Shown here piece by piece: positions 23,916-32,922 of a DNA stretch of 50,906 nucleotides (its first letter is position 1; each line of letters opens with the position of its first letter). The stretch comes from an uncultured Oscillospiraceae bacterium (GTDB taxonomy: Bacteria; Bacillota; Clostridia; Oscillospirales; Ruminococcaceae): positions 1-50,906 of the forward strand of contig USFO01000003.1 in NCBI GenBank assembly GCA_900553955.1, given 5' to 3'. The translations under genes and the position numbers were made by a program. The notes under the pieces are model-generated. The model did no database searches and was not told the DNA's origin. It saw only the letters and a program-made list of their open reading frames with translations.

Positions 23916-23916
23916 T

Positions 23917-26259
23917 TTACTTTTTCTCGTTCATATAAATTGTTACTCTGCTTTGCACCGCTTCGGCTGTCTTTTTGGCATCCTGCTTTCCGTCAAAGAA
24001 GGCATTTGCCTCCTCCATAACAATTTCGAAAATACTGCCGTCATCGCCGCAGTCGGACGAGGTGGTATTTTCGATAAGCGAAAGAAATTCGCTGCGCTGT
24101 TCAGATGTCATGGCGTAAAATTCAATCCTTGTGCCGCCTATGGTAACCGCCGATTTCGGAATTTCCTTGCCGCCGGTATCATATTGCGGATTGCAGCGTT
24201 CGTCAAGCATGGTGTCAAAAACTTTCTTATTTGTGTGGAAGCTGTACTTCAGGTTTTCATCAGAAAGCTGAATTTCTTCCGTAAGCACAAGCCGCATAAA
24301 TTCCCAAACGGCTTCCTTGTGCTCGCTGGCGGAGCACATTGCAATGCGGCTTCCAAGGCCGAAGTGGCAGCGGCTGCTCTGCGCGCCCGGCCAGCCGACG
24401 AAGCTTTCTTTGCCCTTATAAAGCGTGGTTATCTTTTGAAAATCGTCAAAGCTGAACATCGCGCCGCTGTAAAGCAGGGTTTCTCCGCTAAGAACTTTTT
24501 CTTCATTGCTGAGCGGCTGGCTCCAGTCGATTTCGGCAGGGAAGTAGTCCTTTATAAAAGTGAGGTACTCCTCAAACTCCGGAGTGTTAAACGAGCAGGT
24601 GCCGTTCTTCCAGTCAATAAAGTCGTAAAGACGGAAGCGCGAGCCGTGATAAAGCATATTTAGCCGCGATAATCCACTTATGGCGGCGCAGCCCTCTGGC
24701 ATGCTTGCCAAAGCGGATTTGAACTTGTCGAACGTCCAATCGCTGCCGTCGCCGACAACATCCCGGTTGCCGACAATGTAGTAAATTTGAAAGGTGGGGG
24801 TTATCTCGTAAAGCGCGCCGCTTCTGTGCTGCATGGCGTTAAAAACCGGCTCCACAAGCGCCTTGCGCCCGCCAAGCTCTTTATCCGCGTCGATATAAGG
24901 CCACAAATCCTCGAGTATTCCGCGGTCCGCGTAAATGGAAGAATCCATTCCGTCGGTCAGGAAAACATCCGGCGCTTTTCCGGAGATAATTTCGGTGTTG
25001 AGCACGCTTGCTCCGGCGAAGGCGTCGCCCGGAACGGAATAGCCGGAATAGTCCTTCACCTCAATGCGGTATTCCGGATTCGTGCGGTTAAATTTGAGCA
25101 TGGCTTTGTAAATGCTGTCGTCAATGGCATCATACGCAATCGCCATGGTAAGGACGGTTTTGCCGTCCACTTCGGAGCCTTCGTACCGTTTCAGCGCGGT
25201 TATGCCCCAGCAATATTTGGAGTTTCCGGCGGCGTCAAGACCGTATTCCGTGTTTACACAGGAAAGACCGTTCTCCATCGGCAAAACCACAGTAAGCGAC
25301 TGATAGTCAATTCCGCAGTTGATAAAGCTGAGCAGCAGCGCCGTTTCTTTCGTTTCAATATTCGCGCCGTAAAGGCTTGTTCCGTTGGAATAGGTGAAGT
25401 CGAAGCCGTCCACGCCGGGGTAGAACGCCAGGGAAGTGCTGTTGGTGGGAACGGTCATTTTCTTGTCAAGGCATTTTCCGCTGACGTTCACCGCAAGTAT
25501 TTCCTGTCCGTAATAATCGGAGGTGCTTCTGCTAACCAGCACAGCGCCGTCATAAGTTTCTATAAAAGTGCAGTAACCGATTTCGTTCCCAAGGCTGAAA
25601 AGCTCCTCGCCGTTCGAATTATATACGATAAGGCCGGGGTTCATATAGAACAGGCAATAGACGTTGCCATTTGCGTCAACGCGCAGAGAAAAATCTTCGT
25701 CGCTGTTTTTTGCGAGGCTTTCGGTAATATCGGTTATGGTGCGTTCGTCGCTGGAAATGCTTACCTTGTGCAAAAGAGTATGCTCGGTTCCGGTTACACT
25801 TTCAGCGCCGGCGGTGGGCTTTGTATACGCGCTTTCAAGCACATACAGGCAGTCGCCGCCGGTATAAATTCCGCGAATGTAGCCCATTTCTATTGTTTCT
25901 TCGCCGAAATAGTCGCTCGGGACAGCGGCGAATTTGTCAAACCGCTGCACGTTGCTGCCGTCGGGCAGGCAGGAGAAAATTGCGTTATATTCGTCGTCGT
26001 TAACGGAGGAATCTCCGGATGCGGTGTAGTAAAAACGCCCGCCGGTAAAGCAGCCCGCCCGCAGATTGCGCTTGCCGTCCATCTGCTTATAATCGCCCTT
26101 GTAGTGCACGTTCGCAAACTCCGCCGAATAGCCGCCGTTGACGGGCAAGCCGGAAACATCGGCAGGTTTTCCTTCGCTTTTCTGCCCGCTGCACGCGCAA
26201 AGCATAATCGTAATCGCCGCCAAAAGCAGCGCCGTAATTCGCTTAGCTCTGTTTGACAT
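23917..26259 (-). CDS. large extracellular solute-binding lipoprotein with an extra N-terminal domain
   Basis: A 780-residue lipoprotein. The signal peptide ends in the lipobox LCAC (Cys23). Residues about 45-400 hold repeated strand-turn blocks (FSCLPDGSNVQRFDKF; CLYVLESAYTKP; VDANGNVYCLFYMNPGLIVYNSNGEE) that look like a beta-propeller. Residues about 410-760 are an ABC sugar-type binding domain (FNRTNPEYRIEVKDYSG; SGKAPDVFLTDGMDSSIYADRGILEDLWPYI; EAVWEFMRLVLTEEI). Typical binding proteins are about 450 residues, so this is a fusion. No permease or ATPase is adjacent, so the cargo is unknown. The start is ATG at 26259 after GAAAGGGGCG; the open frame continues upstream without a ribosome site. 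Confidence 0.82.
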   Translation of the reverse strand: MSNRAKRITALLLAAITIMLCACSGQKSEGKPADVSGLPVNGGYSAEFANVHYKGDYKQMDGKRNLRAGCFTGGRFYYTASGDSSVNDDEYNAIFSCLPDGSNVQRFDKFAAVPSDYFGEETIEMGYIRGIYTGGDCLYVLESAYTKPTAGAESVTGTEHTLLHKVSISSDERTITDITESLAKNSDEDFSLRVDANGNVYCLFYMNPGLIVYNSNGEELFSLGNEIGYCTFIETYDGAVLVSRSTSDYYGQEILAVNVSGKCLDKKMTVPTNSTSLAFYPGVDGFDFTYSNGTSLYGANIETKETALLLSFINCGIDYQSLTVVLPMENGLSCVNTEYGLDAAGNSKYCWGITALKRYEGSEVDGKTVLTMAIAYDAIDDSIYKAMLKFNRTNPEYRIEVKDYSGYSVPGDAFAGASVLNTEIISGKAPDVFLTDGMDSSIYADRGILEDLWPYIDADKELGGRKALVEPVFNAMQHRSGALYEITPTFQIYYIVGNRDVVGDGSDWTFDKFKSALASMPEGCAAISGLSRLNMLYHGSRFRLYDFIDWKNGTCSFNTPEFEEYLTFIKDYFPAEIDWSQPLSNEEKVLSGETLLYSGAMFSFDDFQKITTLYKGKESFVGWPGAQSSRCHFGLGSRIAMCSASEHKEAVWEFMRLVLTEEIQLSDENLKYSFHTNKKVFDTMLDERCNPQYDTGGKEIPKSAVTIGGTRIEFYAMTSEQRSEFLSLIENTTSSDCGDDGSIFEIVMEEANAFFDGKQDAKKTAEAVQSRVTIYMNEKK

Positions 26260-26304
26260 ATTTTTTCGCCCCTTTCGGTGATAATCTTGTGATTTATTAG
26301 TCCT

Positions 26305-26333
26305 ATTAAACACTATTAAAAGCAATTTGTCAA
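26305..26333 (-). promoter_or_regulatory. promoter of the large binding lipoprotein
   Basis: Minus strand: TTGACA (26333-26328), a 17-bp spacer and TTTAAT (26310-26305). A direct repeat TTTAATAG-TG-TTTAATAG covers the -10 region and may be an operator. Confidence 0.68.
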
Positions 26334-26408
26334 TGTTTTTTGGAAAACTAATGCAAAATATGCCAAATTGCATAAAAGCAAGCTGCTGTCAATGAAAAAA
26401 TAAATATA

Positions 26409-26437
26409 TTGCAAAAATCCGCCGCATAGGGTATACT
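26409..26437 (+). promoter_or_regulatory. promoter of plsY
   Basis: TTGCAA (26409-26414), a 17-bp spacer and TATACT (26432-26437). Confidence 0.68.
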
Positions 26438-26471
26438 TATAGCATAAATTTTTATTGGGTGGGATTATTTA

Positions 26472-27080
26472 TTGGAATATGTGGTAGCAACTGTTATCGG
26501 TTATTTTTTTGGATGTATAAATATGGCTTGGCTTATTTCAAAAAGCAAGGGCGTTAACATAAAAGAAGTCGGTTCACACAATGCCGGTGTATCAAATGTT
26601 TTTATTTCCGTAGGAATGCCCCATGGCATTGCCGTGGGCGCTTTTGATATACTAAAAGCGTTCTGCGCGGCGGAGCTTATTTCGCTTATTTTTCCGGCGA
26701 ACGCAAACGCCGCAATCCTTGCCGGAGCAATGGCAGTAGTGGGACACATATACCCATTTTGGATGAAGTTTTCCGGCGGAAAAGGGCTTGCGCCCTTTAT
26801 GGGACTGGTGCTTTTCGCCGATTGGCGAGTGTTTCTCGCTCTCGGCGCTGTAATAATCGTACTCACGCTGGCAACTGATTTTATCGCCATCGGAACAATG
26901 GCAGTTATAACCATCATGCCGGTTTACGCTATCTTCGCAAAGCTTGGGCTGTTTCAAATAATCGTCTATCTTGTGCTTATGCTTATTATGTGGTTCAAGC
27001 ATTTTATCAATATAAAGCGCATTGTAAACGGCGAAGAAATTGGCTTCTTACGGAAAAACAAAAACAAAGCAAAAGCATAA
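26472..27080 (+). CDS. plsY: PlsY-family glycerol-3-phosphate acyltransferase
   Basis: A 202-residue integral membrane acyltransferase that uses acyl-phosphate to acylate glycerol-3-phosphate in phospholipid synthesis. About five transmembrane helices are seen. The three PlsY motifs are recognisable: GSHNAGVSNV (about 35), GHIYPFWMKFSGGKGLA (about 90) and WFKHFINIKRI with a later Glu (about 178). Motif 1 differs from the usual GSGNxGATN (His for Gly, Ser for Thr), so this may be a divergent paralogue. The start is TTG at 26472, downstream of GGGTGGGA; spacing is long, so the start is less certain. Confidence 0.85.
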   Translation: MEYVVATVIGYFFGCINMAWLISKSKGVNIKEVGSHNAGVSNVFISVGMPHGIAVGAFDILKAFCAAELISLIFPANANAAILAGAMAVVGHIYPFWMKFSGGKGLAPFMGLVLFADWRVFLALGAVIIVLTLATDFIAIGTMAVITIMPVYAIFAKLGLFQIIVYLVLMLIMWFKHFINIKRIVNGEEIGFLRKNKNKAKA

Positions 27081-27084
27081 AAAA

Positions 27085-27112
27085 GCGCCCAGTATAAACT
27101 GGGCGCAAGCTT
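27085..27112. terminator. bidirectional terminator between plsY and ylmH
   Basis: GCGCCCAGT (27085-27093) pairs with ACTGGGCGC (27098-27106). The T tract is best on the minus strand (TTTTTTATG), serving ylmH. Confidence 0.82.
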
Positions 27113-27861
27113 TATTTGTATATTTTTGCTGTGCAGCGCAAGCGGCCTTTTTTGGTTTCACGTTCCATGCCGCAATAGATGAATTTGCCCTTTCCGCGAA
27201 CGGTTATAATGTCGCCGTCGGCGGGCTTTGCATCGGGGTTTAAGCAGGGAACGCCGCCGATAAGCACCTTTTCGTGGGCGATGAGCTCCTGACTTTCGTT
27301 GCGGGAGAGCTTAAATATCGCGGCGACTACGGAATCAAGCCGCTCCGATGCAACAGTGAAGCCGCACTCGACGGGCAGGGGAACCGCCTCGGCAGGAACA
27401 GCCTCGATTTTTGAGCACCGAACTGTCGTATGCCTGATGCTCATGAGGTTTTCGCATATATAATCGGCTATACCATCAAGGCAAACCGCGTAGGCGGTAT
27501 TGCCGCAAACCACAATATCTCCGAGGGTGCTGCGCCGCACTCCGAGGGACATAATCGCCCCCAGAAAATCTCTGTGGGAAAGCGTGTCGGAAAATTTCGG
27601 CGCGGCAGGCTCAATTTTAATAACCGTAATGGGAGGGTAGGCTTCATAGCCGCAAATATCCTCCGAACCGAACATGGCAAGCGCCTTTTCCGCACCGTCA
27701 TATCCGCCGAAAAGCTTGTACGGCACTCCTGCGGCGCTGCTTTTCAGCAGCGCCTGCTCCGCGGGAGAAAGAAATTCCGTGGAAGTGTACGCTCCGTTTT
27801 TATATGCGCGCTCCGCAAGCTCGCCAAAGCGCTTTTTAAGCTGTAATTCTTCGTTAGTCAT
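27112..27861 (-). CDS. ylmH: YlmH-family S4-domain RNA-binding protein
   Basis: A 249-residue protein with an N-terminal YlmH domain (FLSPAEQALL; YKLFGGYDGAEKALAMF; LSHRDFLGAIMSLGVRRSTLGDIVV) and a C-terminal S4 RNA-binding domain (VASERLDSVVAAIFKLSRNESQELIAHEKVLIGG). Such proteins are known next to cell-division genes. YlmH has been linked to rescue of stalled 50S-nascent-chain complexes, the same pathway as RqcH found 3.3 kb away. The ATG at 27861 has only a weak ribosome site. It stands alone here, away from the usual ylm cluster. Confidence 0.88.
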   Translation of the reverse strand: MTNEELQLKKRFGELAERAYKNGAYTSTEFLSPAEQALLKSSAAGVPYKLFGGYDGAEKALAMFGSEDICGYEAYPPITVIKIEPAAPKFSDTLSHRDFLGAIMSLGVRRSTLGDIVVCGNTAYAVCLDGIADYICENLMSIRHTTVRCSKIEAVPAEAVPLPVECGFTVASERLDSVVAAIFKLSRNESQELIAHEKVLIGGVPCLNPDAKPADGDIITVRGKGKFIYCGMERETKKGRLRCTAKIYK

Positions 27862-27897
27862 AAAATAAACCGTCGCTTTGCTTTGAAAGATAGCTTT

Positions 27898-27926
27898 ATT
27901 TTATCACACAAAGCGTTCGAGGTCAA
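27898..27926 (-). promoter_or_regulatory. promoter of ylmH
   Basis: Minus strand: TTGACC (27926-27921), a 17-bp spacer and TAAAAT (27903-27898). It overlaps the region just upstream of the divergent metalloprotease gene. Confidence 0.6.
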
Positions 27927-27939
27927 ACAGGGGAGGAAT

Positions 27940-28446
27940 ATGGAATACAAACTTATTAAAAGCAAAAGAAAAACCGTCGAGCTTACCATTGACGATGAGC
28001 TTTGCCCCGTAATAAAAGCTCCGCTCAATATGCCGCAGCGGGATATTGACGCATTTTTTGAGAAGCACCGCCGCTGGGTGCAGAAGCACACAGAAGCAAA
28101 GCGTATCCGCATGGAAAAAAACGCAGTTTCTCCGGAGGAGGAGCTTGCCGCAAAGCAAAACGCCCTGCCGTATCTCGCCGCACGCACGGAATATTTCGCG
28201 GCGCTTATGGAGCTAAAGCCTACTGGAATTAAGATTACCTCCGCACAGAAGCGCTTCGGAAGCTGCAGCGGTAAAAATTCAATCTGCTATTCGTGGCGGC
28301 TGATGCTTTATCCGCCGGAGGCGATTGACTATGTGGTGGTGCACGAGCTTGCACATATCGTGTACAAAAACCACAGCGCAAAATTTTATGCGCTTGTGGC
28401 AAAATATCTGCCGGATTACAAGGAAAGAGAGAAGCTGCTGAGATGA
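27940..28446 (+). CDS. YgjP-like (DUF45) metallopeptidase
   Basis: A 168-residue predicted zinc protein of the YgjP/WLM-like family. The HExxH site is VVHELAHIVYKNHSAKFY (about 134-151), with the third ligand His in NHS. KRFGSCSGKNSICYSWRLMLYPPEAIDYV is the family block ahead of it. The start is ATG at 27940, 3 bases after GGGGAGGA; the frame is open to 27883, but without a ribosome site. It overlaps the methyltransferase gene by 4 bp (ATGA). The cellular substrate is unknown. Confidence 0.87.
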   Translation: MEYKLIKSKRKTVELTIDDELCPVIKAPLNMPQRDIDAFFEKHRRWVQKHTEAKRIRMEKNAVSPEEELAAKQNALPYLAARTEYFAALMELKPTGIKITSAQKRFGSCSGKNSICYSWRLMLYPPEAIDYVVVHELAHIVYKNHSAKFYALVAKYLPDYKEREKLLR

Positions 28447-28964
28447 AAATTTCACTTAACAAAGAGCTTTGCGGAAGCATACTTGACATAGGAGGCGGCG
28501 GAGAGGGAATAATCGGCAGGCTTTATAAATCCGCCGTTACCGCCGTTGACAATATGCAGGAGGAGCTTGACGAAGCGCCGAGCTGCTGCAAAAAGCTGCT
28601 TATGGATGCGGCCGCGCTTGATTTTGCAGACGAAAGCTTTGATAATGTCACATTCTTTTACTCGCTTATGTATATGAGTACGGATGTTAAGGCAAAAGCT
28701 ATTGAAGAAGCCTGCCGCGTGCTCAAAACAGGCGGCAGGCTCACCATCTGGGATGTGGAATTTGAATCCGCCTATCCCGATGCATTTTCTGTGGAGCTTG
28801 ATATAATTTTGCCGGAAGAAAACGTCTGCACCGAATACGGAATTATCGGAACCGATGTGGCACAAAGTTCGGAGCTTATAATGAAAATTTGCCGTGAATG
28901 TGCTCTTAACCCGCTTGAGCATGAGGAAAACGGCGGACATTTTCATATCGTGCTCAAAAAATAA
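28443..28964 (+). CDS. class I SAM-dependent methyltransferase
   Basis: A 173-residue Methyltransf_11-type protein. Motif I is ILDIGGGGEGIIGRL (13-27), the acidic end of strand 2 is TAVDNMQEEL, and motif IV/V regions are DESFDNVTFFYSLMYM and EACRVLKTGGRLTIWDVEFE. The substrate is not predictable. The C-terminal part is short, about 60 residues less than many members, which fits the small-molecule type. It is translationally coupled to the metallopeptidase and ends in a perfect bidirectional terminator. Confidence 0.85.
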   Translation: MKISLNKELCGSILDIGGGGEGIIGRLYKSAVTAVDNMQEELDEAPSCCKKLLMDAAALDFADESFDNVTFFYSLMYMSTDVKAKAIEEACRVLKTGGRLTIWDVEFESAYPDAFSVELDIILPEENVCTEYGIIGTDVAQSSELIMKICRECALNPLEHEENGGHFHIVLKK

Positions 28965-28988
28965 AGCTACCGATAAATCGGTGCTCAC

Positions 28989-29030
28989 AAAAAATCGTTC
29001 CGTGCTCAAACGAGCACGGAACGATTTTTT
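28989..29030. terminator. bidirectional terminator between the methyltransferase and nifJ genes
   Basis: A perfect 19-bp stem (28989-29007 with 29012-29030), AAAC loop, six A on the left and six T on the right. The loop end is again GTGCTC/GAGCAC. It serves both converging genes. Confidence 0.95.
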
Positions 29031-29044
29031 GCTTTGTTTTAAGT

Positions 29045-32000
29045 TTACAGTTCGATCTTGGAGAGCTTTTCAAGATGCTCGTATTTCTCTGCGGCGTTTT
29101 CTTCCGCTTTCTCAAAGAGCACTTTTGCACGTTCCGGGAAAGTGCGCATAAGGCTGCTGTAACGAACTTCACTCTCGATGAAGTCCTTATAGCTTGCGGT
29201 GGGTGCGCCGCTGTCAAGTTGGAAGGGGTTTTTGCCCTCGGCTTCAAGGCGCGGGTCGTAGCGGAACAGATGCCAATAGCCGGCTTCCACTGCGCGTTTT
29301 TCCTCTGCCATGGAGTTGCCCATGCCGCCTTTAATTCCGTGGTTGATGCAGGGCGCATAGGCGATGATGATGGACGGACCGTCATAGCTTTCCGCCTCGG
29401 CAATAGCCTTTACGCACTGAGCCATATTTGCGCCCTGTGCGACCTGTGCCACATAGATATAGCCGTAGCTCATGGCGATTGCCGCAAGGTCTTTCTTCTT
29501 GACCTCCTTGCCGGCGGAGGCAAACTGTGCCACTGCGCCGGTGGGGGTCGCCTTGGAGGACTGACCGCCCGTATTAGAGTAGACCTCGGTATCAAACACC
29601 AGAATATTTATGTTTTTGCCGGAAGCAAGAACATGGTCAACTCCGCCGAATCCTATATCGTATGCCCAGCCGTCGCCGCCGAACGCCCAAACGGATTTCT
29701 TCGCAAGGTAGTCCTTGCCTCTGACTATGTCAAGCGCGCGTTCGCAGGTGCAGTTCTTTTCAATCGCTGCAACAAGAGCTTTTGCGGCAGCGGCGTTCGC
29801 TTCGCCGTCATTCACCGTATCAAGATACCTCTTTGCGGCGGAAACGGTTTCCTCGTGCTTGCCGTTTTCCGCAAGGAAGCGAACCTTTTCGATGTAGCTG
29901 CTGCGGATGGCCTCCTGACCGAGGAACATTCCGTAGCCGTATTCGGCGTTGTCCTCAAAGAGGGAGTTCGCCCACGCCGGACCCTTGCCCGCCTTGTTTC
30001 TGGTGTAGGGAGTGGAGGGTGCGGAGCCTCCCCAGATGGAGGAACAGCCGGTGGCGTTCGCAATATACATTCTGTCGCCGAAAAGCTGAGTGACAAGCTT
30101 TGCATAGGGGGTTTCGCCGCAGCCCGCGCAGGCGCCGGAGAACTCCAGCAGCGGACGGCGGAACTGGCTGCCCTTGAGGGTTGCCGCTTTAAATTTTTCG
30201 AATACCTCGGGCTTTTCGGAAACGTTAAGACCGTAGTCAAAGACCTTCTGCTCGGCAGCTTCCTGTTCAAGAGGCTTCATTTCAAGGGCTTTTGCGCCTT
30301 TTTTGCCGGGGCAGACGTTCACACAGGAGCCGCAGCCGGTGCAGTCAAAGGCGGAAACGGTCATTGTAAAGTATTTTCCGCTTACACCCGTCATGGGAGC
30401 AAACCTCGCGCCATCCGGAGCTTTTCTGAACTCGCCGTCATCCATAACCACCGGACGGATTACGGCGTGGGGGCAGACATAGGCGCACATATTGCACTGG
30501 ATGCAGTTTTCCGGCAGCCAGCGGGGAACATCAACGGCAATTCCGCGCTTTTCAAACGCTGCGGTGCCTGCCGGGAAGGTGCCGTCCTCACGGCCGGAGA
30601 ATACGGAAACAGGCAGCTTGTCGCCCTTCTGTGCGGATGCGGGAACGAGTACGCTGTTCACGAAATCCACAAGCTCTTTGTTGTCGCCGACGGCTTTCGG
30701 AACGGGAATTTCGCCCTCGGCCTTCGCCCACTTATCGGCGGGGTAGTCAACCTTGACAAAATCCTTCATTCCACGTTCAATGGCGGCGAAGTTCATATTG
30801 ATAACCGCGTCGCCCTTTTTGCCGTAGGATGCGACAACAGCTTCTTTCATGTACTTTTCGGCGTCCTCTGCGGGGATAATTTCGGAAATTTTGAAGAATG
30901 CCGCTTGGAGAATGGTATTGATTTTTCCGCCGAGTCCGATTTCTCTGGCGATGGAAATGCCGTCAATGGTGTAAAGCCCAATGCGGTTTTCCGCTATATA
31001 ACGCTTTACCTCGCCGGGCAGGTGCTTTTCGATTTCGGCAAGGCTCCAACCGCAGTTGAGCAGGAATTTGCCACCCTTTTTGAGCACGGAAACCATATCG
31101 TATTTGGTGACATAGGAGGGATTGTGGCAGGCGACGAAGTCGGCGCTGTTTATATAATAAGTGGACTTAATGGGGGATTTTCCGAAGCGCAGGTGAGAAA
31201 CCGTTACGCCGCCGGACTTTTTGGAGTCGTATGCGAAGTAGCCCTGAACATAGAGATCCGTATGGTCGCCGATGATTTTGATGGAGTTTTTGTTCGCGCC
31301 AACGGTTCCGTCGGAGCCGAGTCCCCAGAACATACAGCTCTTGTTTCCGGCAGGGGTGGTATCCGGAGTTTCCTTTATTTCGAGAGAAAGACCGGTAACG
31401 TCATCGTCAATGCCGATGGTGAACGCGGACTTGCCACCTTTTTCGGCGTTGCGGTAAACGGCGATAATCTGTGCGGGAGTGGTATCCTTGCTGCCGAGAC
31501 CGTAGCGGCCGCCGTAGAGCTTTACGCCCTCGAACTCGCTGCCGCGAACAGCCGCTGCGATATCGAGGAACAGCGGTTCGCCCACGCTGCCGGGTTCCTT
31601 GGTGCGGTCAAGCACGGTTATGGTCTTTGCGGTATGGGGAATTGCTTTCAGCAGGTGCTCACGGCTGAAGGGACGGTAGAGGCGAACCTTAACAAGACCG
31701 TATTTGCCGCCTGCGGCATTAAGATAGTCAATGGTTTCCTCAACGGTATCGCAAACGGAGCCCATGGCAATGATAATATGCTCCGCGTCAGCGGCGCCAT
31801 AGTAGTTAAAGAGCTTGTAGTCGGTGCCGATTTCGGCGTTGACCTTGTTCATATACTCTTCCACAACCGCGGGAAGCGCATTATAGAATTTATTGCAGGC
31901 TTCGCGTGCCTGGAAGAAAATATCCGGGTTCTGTGCGGTTCCGCGGGTGACAGGGTGGTTGGGGTTGAGAGCATTTTTGCGGAACGCTTCTATTGCGTCG

Positions 32001-32590
32001 AAATCCGCAAGGTTTTTGAGCTGTTCATAGTCCCACACCTCGATTTTCTGAACCTCGTGGGAGGTTCTGAAGCCGTCAAAGAAATGGATGAACGGAACGC
32101 GGCCCTTAATCGCGGAAAGGTGGGCAATAGGTGCTAGATCCATAACCTCCTGCGGGTTGCCGGAGCAAAGCATGGCAAAGCCGGTTTGACGACAGGCGTA
32201 AACGTCGGAATGATCGCCGAAAATGCTCAGTGCGTGGGAAGCAAGGGCGCGTGCGGAAACGTTAATAACCGCCGGAAGCAGCTCGCCCGCCATTTTATAC
32301 ATATTCGGAATCATAAGAAGCAGTCCCTGAGAAGCGGTGAATGTGGTGGTAAGCGCTCCCGCGGCAAGAGAGCCGTGAACGGAACCGGCGGCGCCGGCTT
32401 CGGACTGCATCTCCACTACATGAACCCTGTTTCCGAATATATTGGTTCTGCCGGTGGCAGACCATTTGTCGGCAAGCTCCGCCATTACCGATGACGGGGT
32501 GATGGGGTAAATGGCGGCAACATCCGTATATGCATACGAAACATGAGCAGCAGCGGTATTGCCGTCCATCGTTTTTTTAGAACGTGCCAT
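29045..32590 (-). CDS. nifJ: pyruvate:ferredoxin (flavodoxin) oxidoreductase
   Basis: A 1181-residue homodimer-type PFOR that converts pyruvate and CoA to acetyl-CoA and CO2 while reducing ferredoxin. Domain I starts MDGNTAAAHVSYAYTDVAAIYPITPSS. Two ferredoxin-like clusters lie at about 690-760 (CIQCNMCAYVCP and CTGCGSCVNVCP). The third cluster begins CAGCGETPYAKL, and the thiamine site is GGDGWAYDIGFGG with DTEVYSNTGGQ (about 970-1010). All three cluster motifs are intact and length is typical. The start is ATG at 32590 with AAGGAG 8 bases upstream. It is single-gene with its own promoter and is a likely source of reduced ferredoxin for the hydrogenase. Confidence 0.97.
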   Translation of the reverse strand: MARSKKTMDGNTAAAHVSYAYTDVAAIYPITPSSVMAELADKWSATGRTNIFGNRVHVVEMQSEAGAAGSVHGSLAAGALTTTFTASQGLLLMIPNMYKMAGELLPAVINVSARALASHALSIFGDHSDVYACRQTGFAMLCSGNPQEVMDLAPIAHLSAIKGRVPFIHFFDGFRTSHEVQKIEVWDYEQLKNLADFDAIEAFRKNALNPNHPVTRGTAQNPDIFFQAREACNKFYNALPAVVEEYMNKVNAEIGTDYKLFNYYGAADAEHIIIAMGSVCDTVEETIDYLNAAGGKYGLVKVRLYRPFSREHLLKAIPHTAKTITVLDRTKEPGSVGEPLFLDIAAAVRGSEFEGVKLYGGRYGLGSKDTTPAQIIAVYRNAEKGGKSAFTIGIDDDVTGLSLEIKETPDTTPAGNKSCMFWGLGSDGTVGANKNSIKIIGDHTDLYVQGYFAYDSKKSGGVTVSHLRFGKSPIKSTYYINSADFVACHNPSYVTKYDMVSVLKKGGKFLLNCGWSLAEIEKHLPGEVKRYIAENRIGLYTIDGISIAREIGLGGKINTILQAAFFKISEIIPAEDAEKYMKEAVVASYGKKGDAVINMNFAAIERGMKDFVKVDYPADKWAKAEGEIPVPKAVGDNKELVDFVNSVLVPASAQKGDKLPVSVFSGREDGTFPAGTAAFEKRGIAVDVPRWLPENCIQCNMCAYVCPHAVIRPVVMDDGEFRKAPDGARFAPMTGVSGKYFTMTVSAFDCTGCGSCVNVCPGKKGAKALEMKPLEQEAAEQKVFDYGLNVSEKPEVFEKFKAATLKGSQFRRPLLEFSGACAGCGETPYAKLVTQLFGDRMYIANATGCSSIWGGSAPSTPYTRNKAGKGPAWANSLFEDNAEYGYGMFLGQEAIRSSYIEKVRFLAENGKHEETVSAAKRYLDTVNDGEANAAAAKALVAAIEKNCTCERALDIVRGKDYLAKKSVWAFGGDGWAYDIGFGGVDHVLASGKNINILVFDTEVYSNTGGQSSKATPTGAVAQFASAGKEVKKKDLAAIAMSYGYIYVAQVAQGANMAQCVKAIAEAESYDGPSIIIAYAPCINHGIKGGMGNSMAEEKRAVEAGYWHLFRYDPRLEAEGKNPFQLDSGAPTASYKDFIESEVRYSSLMRTFPERAKVLFEKAEENAAEKYEHLEKLSKIEL

Positions 32591-32663
32591 TTTTTTCACT
32601 CCTTAGTTTTATTTGAATTGGATATTAAATTACTGTGCCATAGTGTCATAAAATATCTATATT

Positions 32664-32692
32664 ATATTATCATATAAAACCTTTTCTTTCAA
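32664..32692 (-). promoter_or_regulatory. promoter of nifJ
   Basis: Minus strand: TTGAAA (32692-32687), a 17-bp spacer and TAATAT (32669-32664), leaving a 5' UTR of about 65 nt. Confidence 0.68.
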
Positions 32693-32855
32693 ACCTTTTT
32701 GGTTATTTCTATGATTTTTTTATTTTCGGTACATTCAGTGCCGCTTTTTTCAGCATACCTTATAATTTTTACGAAATTCCGAAAGGGTGCTTATTGCCGT
32801 TTTGCACAATGGGTAAAAATGTGTCGGAATTTCTATATAATATAGGGTAAAATAA

Positions 32856-32885
32856 TTGCAAAATCATGTGGATTTATAGTATAAT
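32856..32885 (+). promoter_or_regulatory. promoter of hprK
   Basis: TTGCAA (32856-32861), an 18-bp spacer and a perfect TATAAT (32880-32885). Confidence 0.7.
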
Positions 32886-32922
32886 AAATTTGGTATATTC
32901 TCTGATGAAAAAGGAGGAAAAC

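Larger units (their letters stand above)
32591..32922. other. divergent regulatory gap nifJ/hprK
   Basis: A 332-bp AT-rich gap with no gene. It holds the two divergent promoters listed separately and a 163-bp stretch between them (32693-32855) in which I see no clear hairpin, T-box or palindrome. No Rex- or CcpA-like operator stands out by eye. Confidence 0.6.

Noticed and set aside
24787..26256. 489-codon plus-strand frame
   Set aside because: Shadow of the binding lipoprotein, which has a proper signal peptide, ribosome site and promoter.
29075..32137. 1020-codon open frame on the plus strand
   Set aside because: It is the antisense shadow of nifJ, whose motifs are certain; it arises from codon bias.
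32591..32922. Rex or CcpA operator between nifJ and hprK
   Set aside because: No TTGTGAA-N4-TTCACAA-like or cre-like palindrome could be found by eye.
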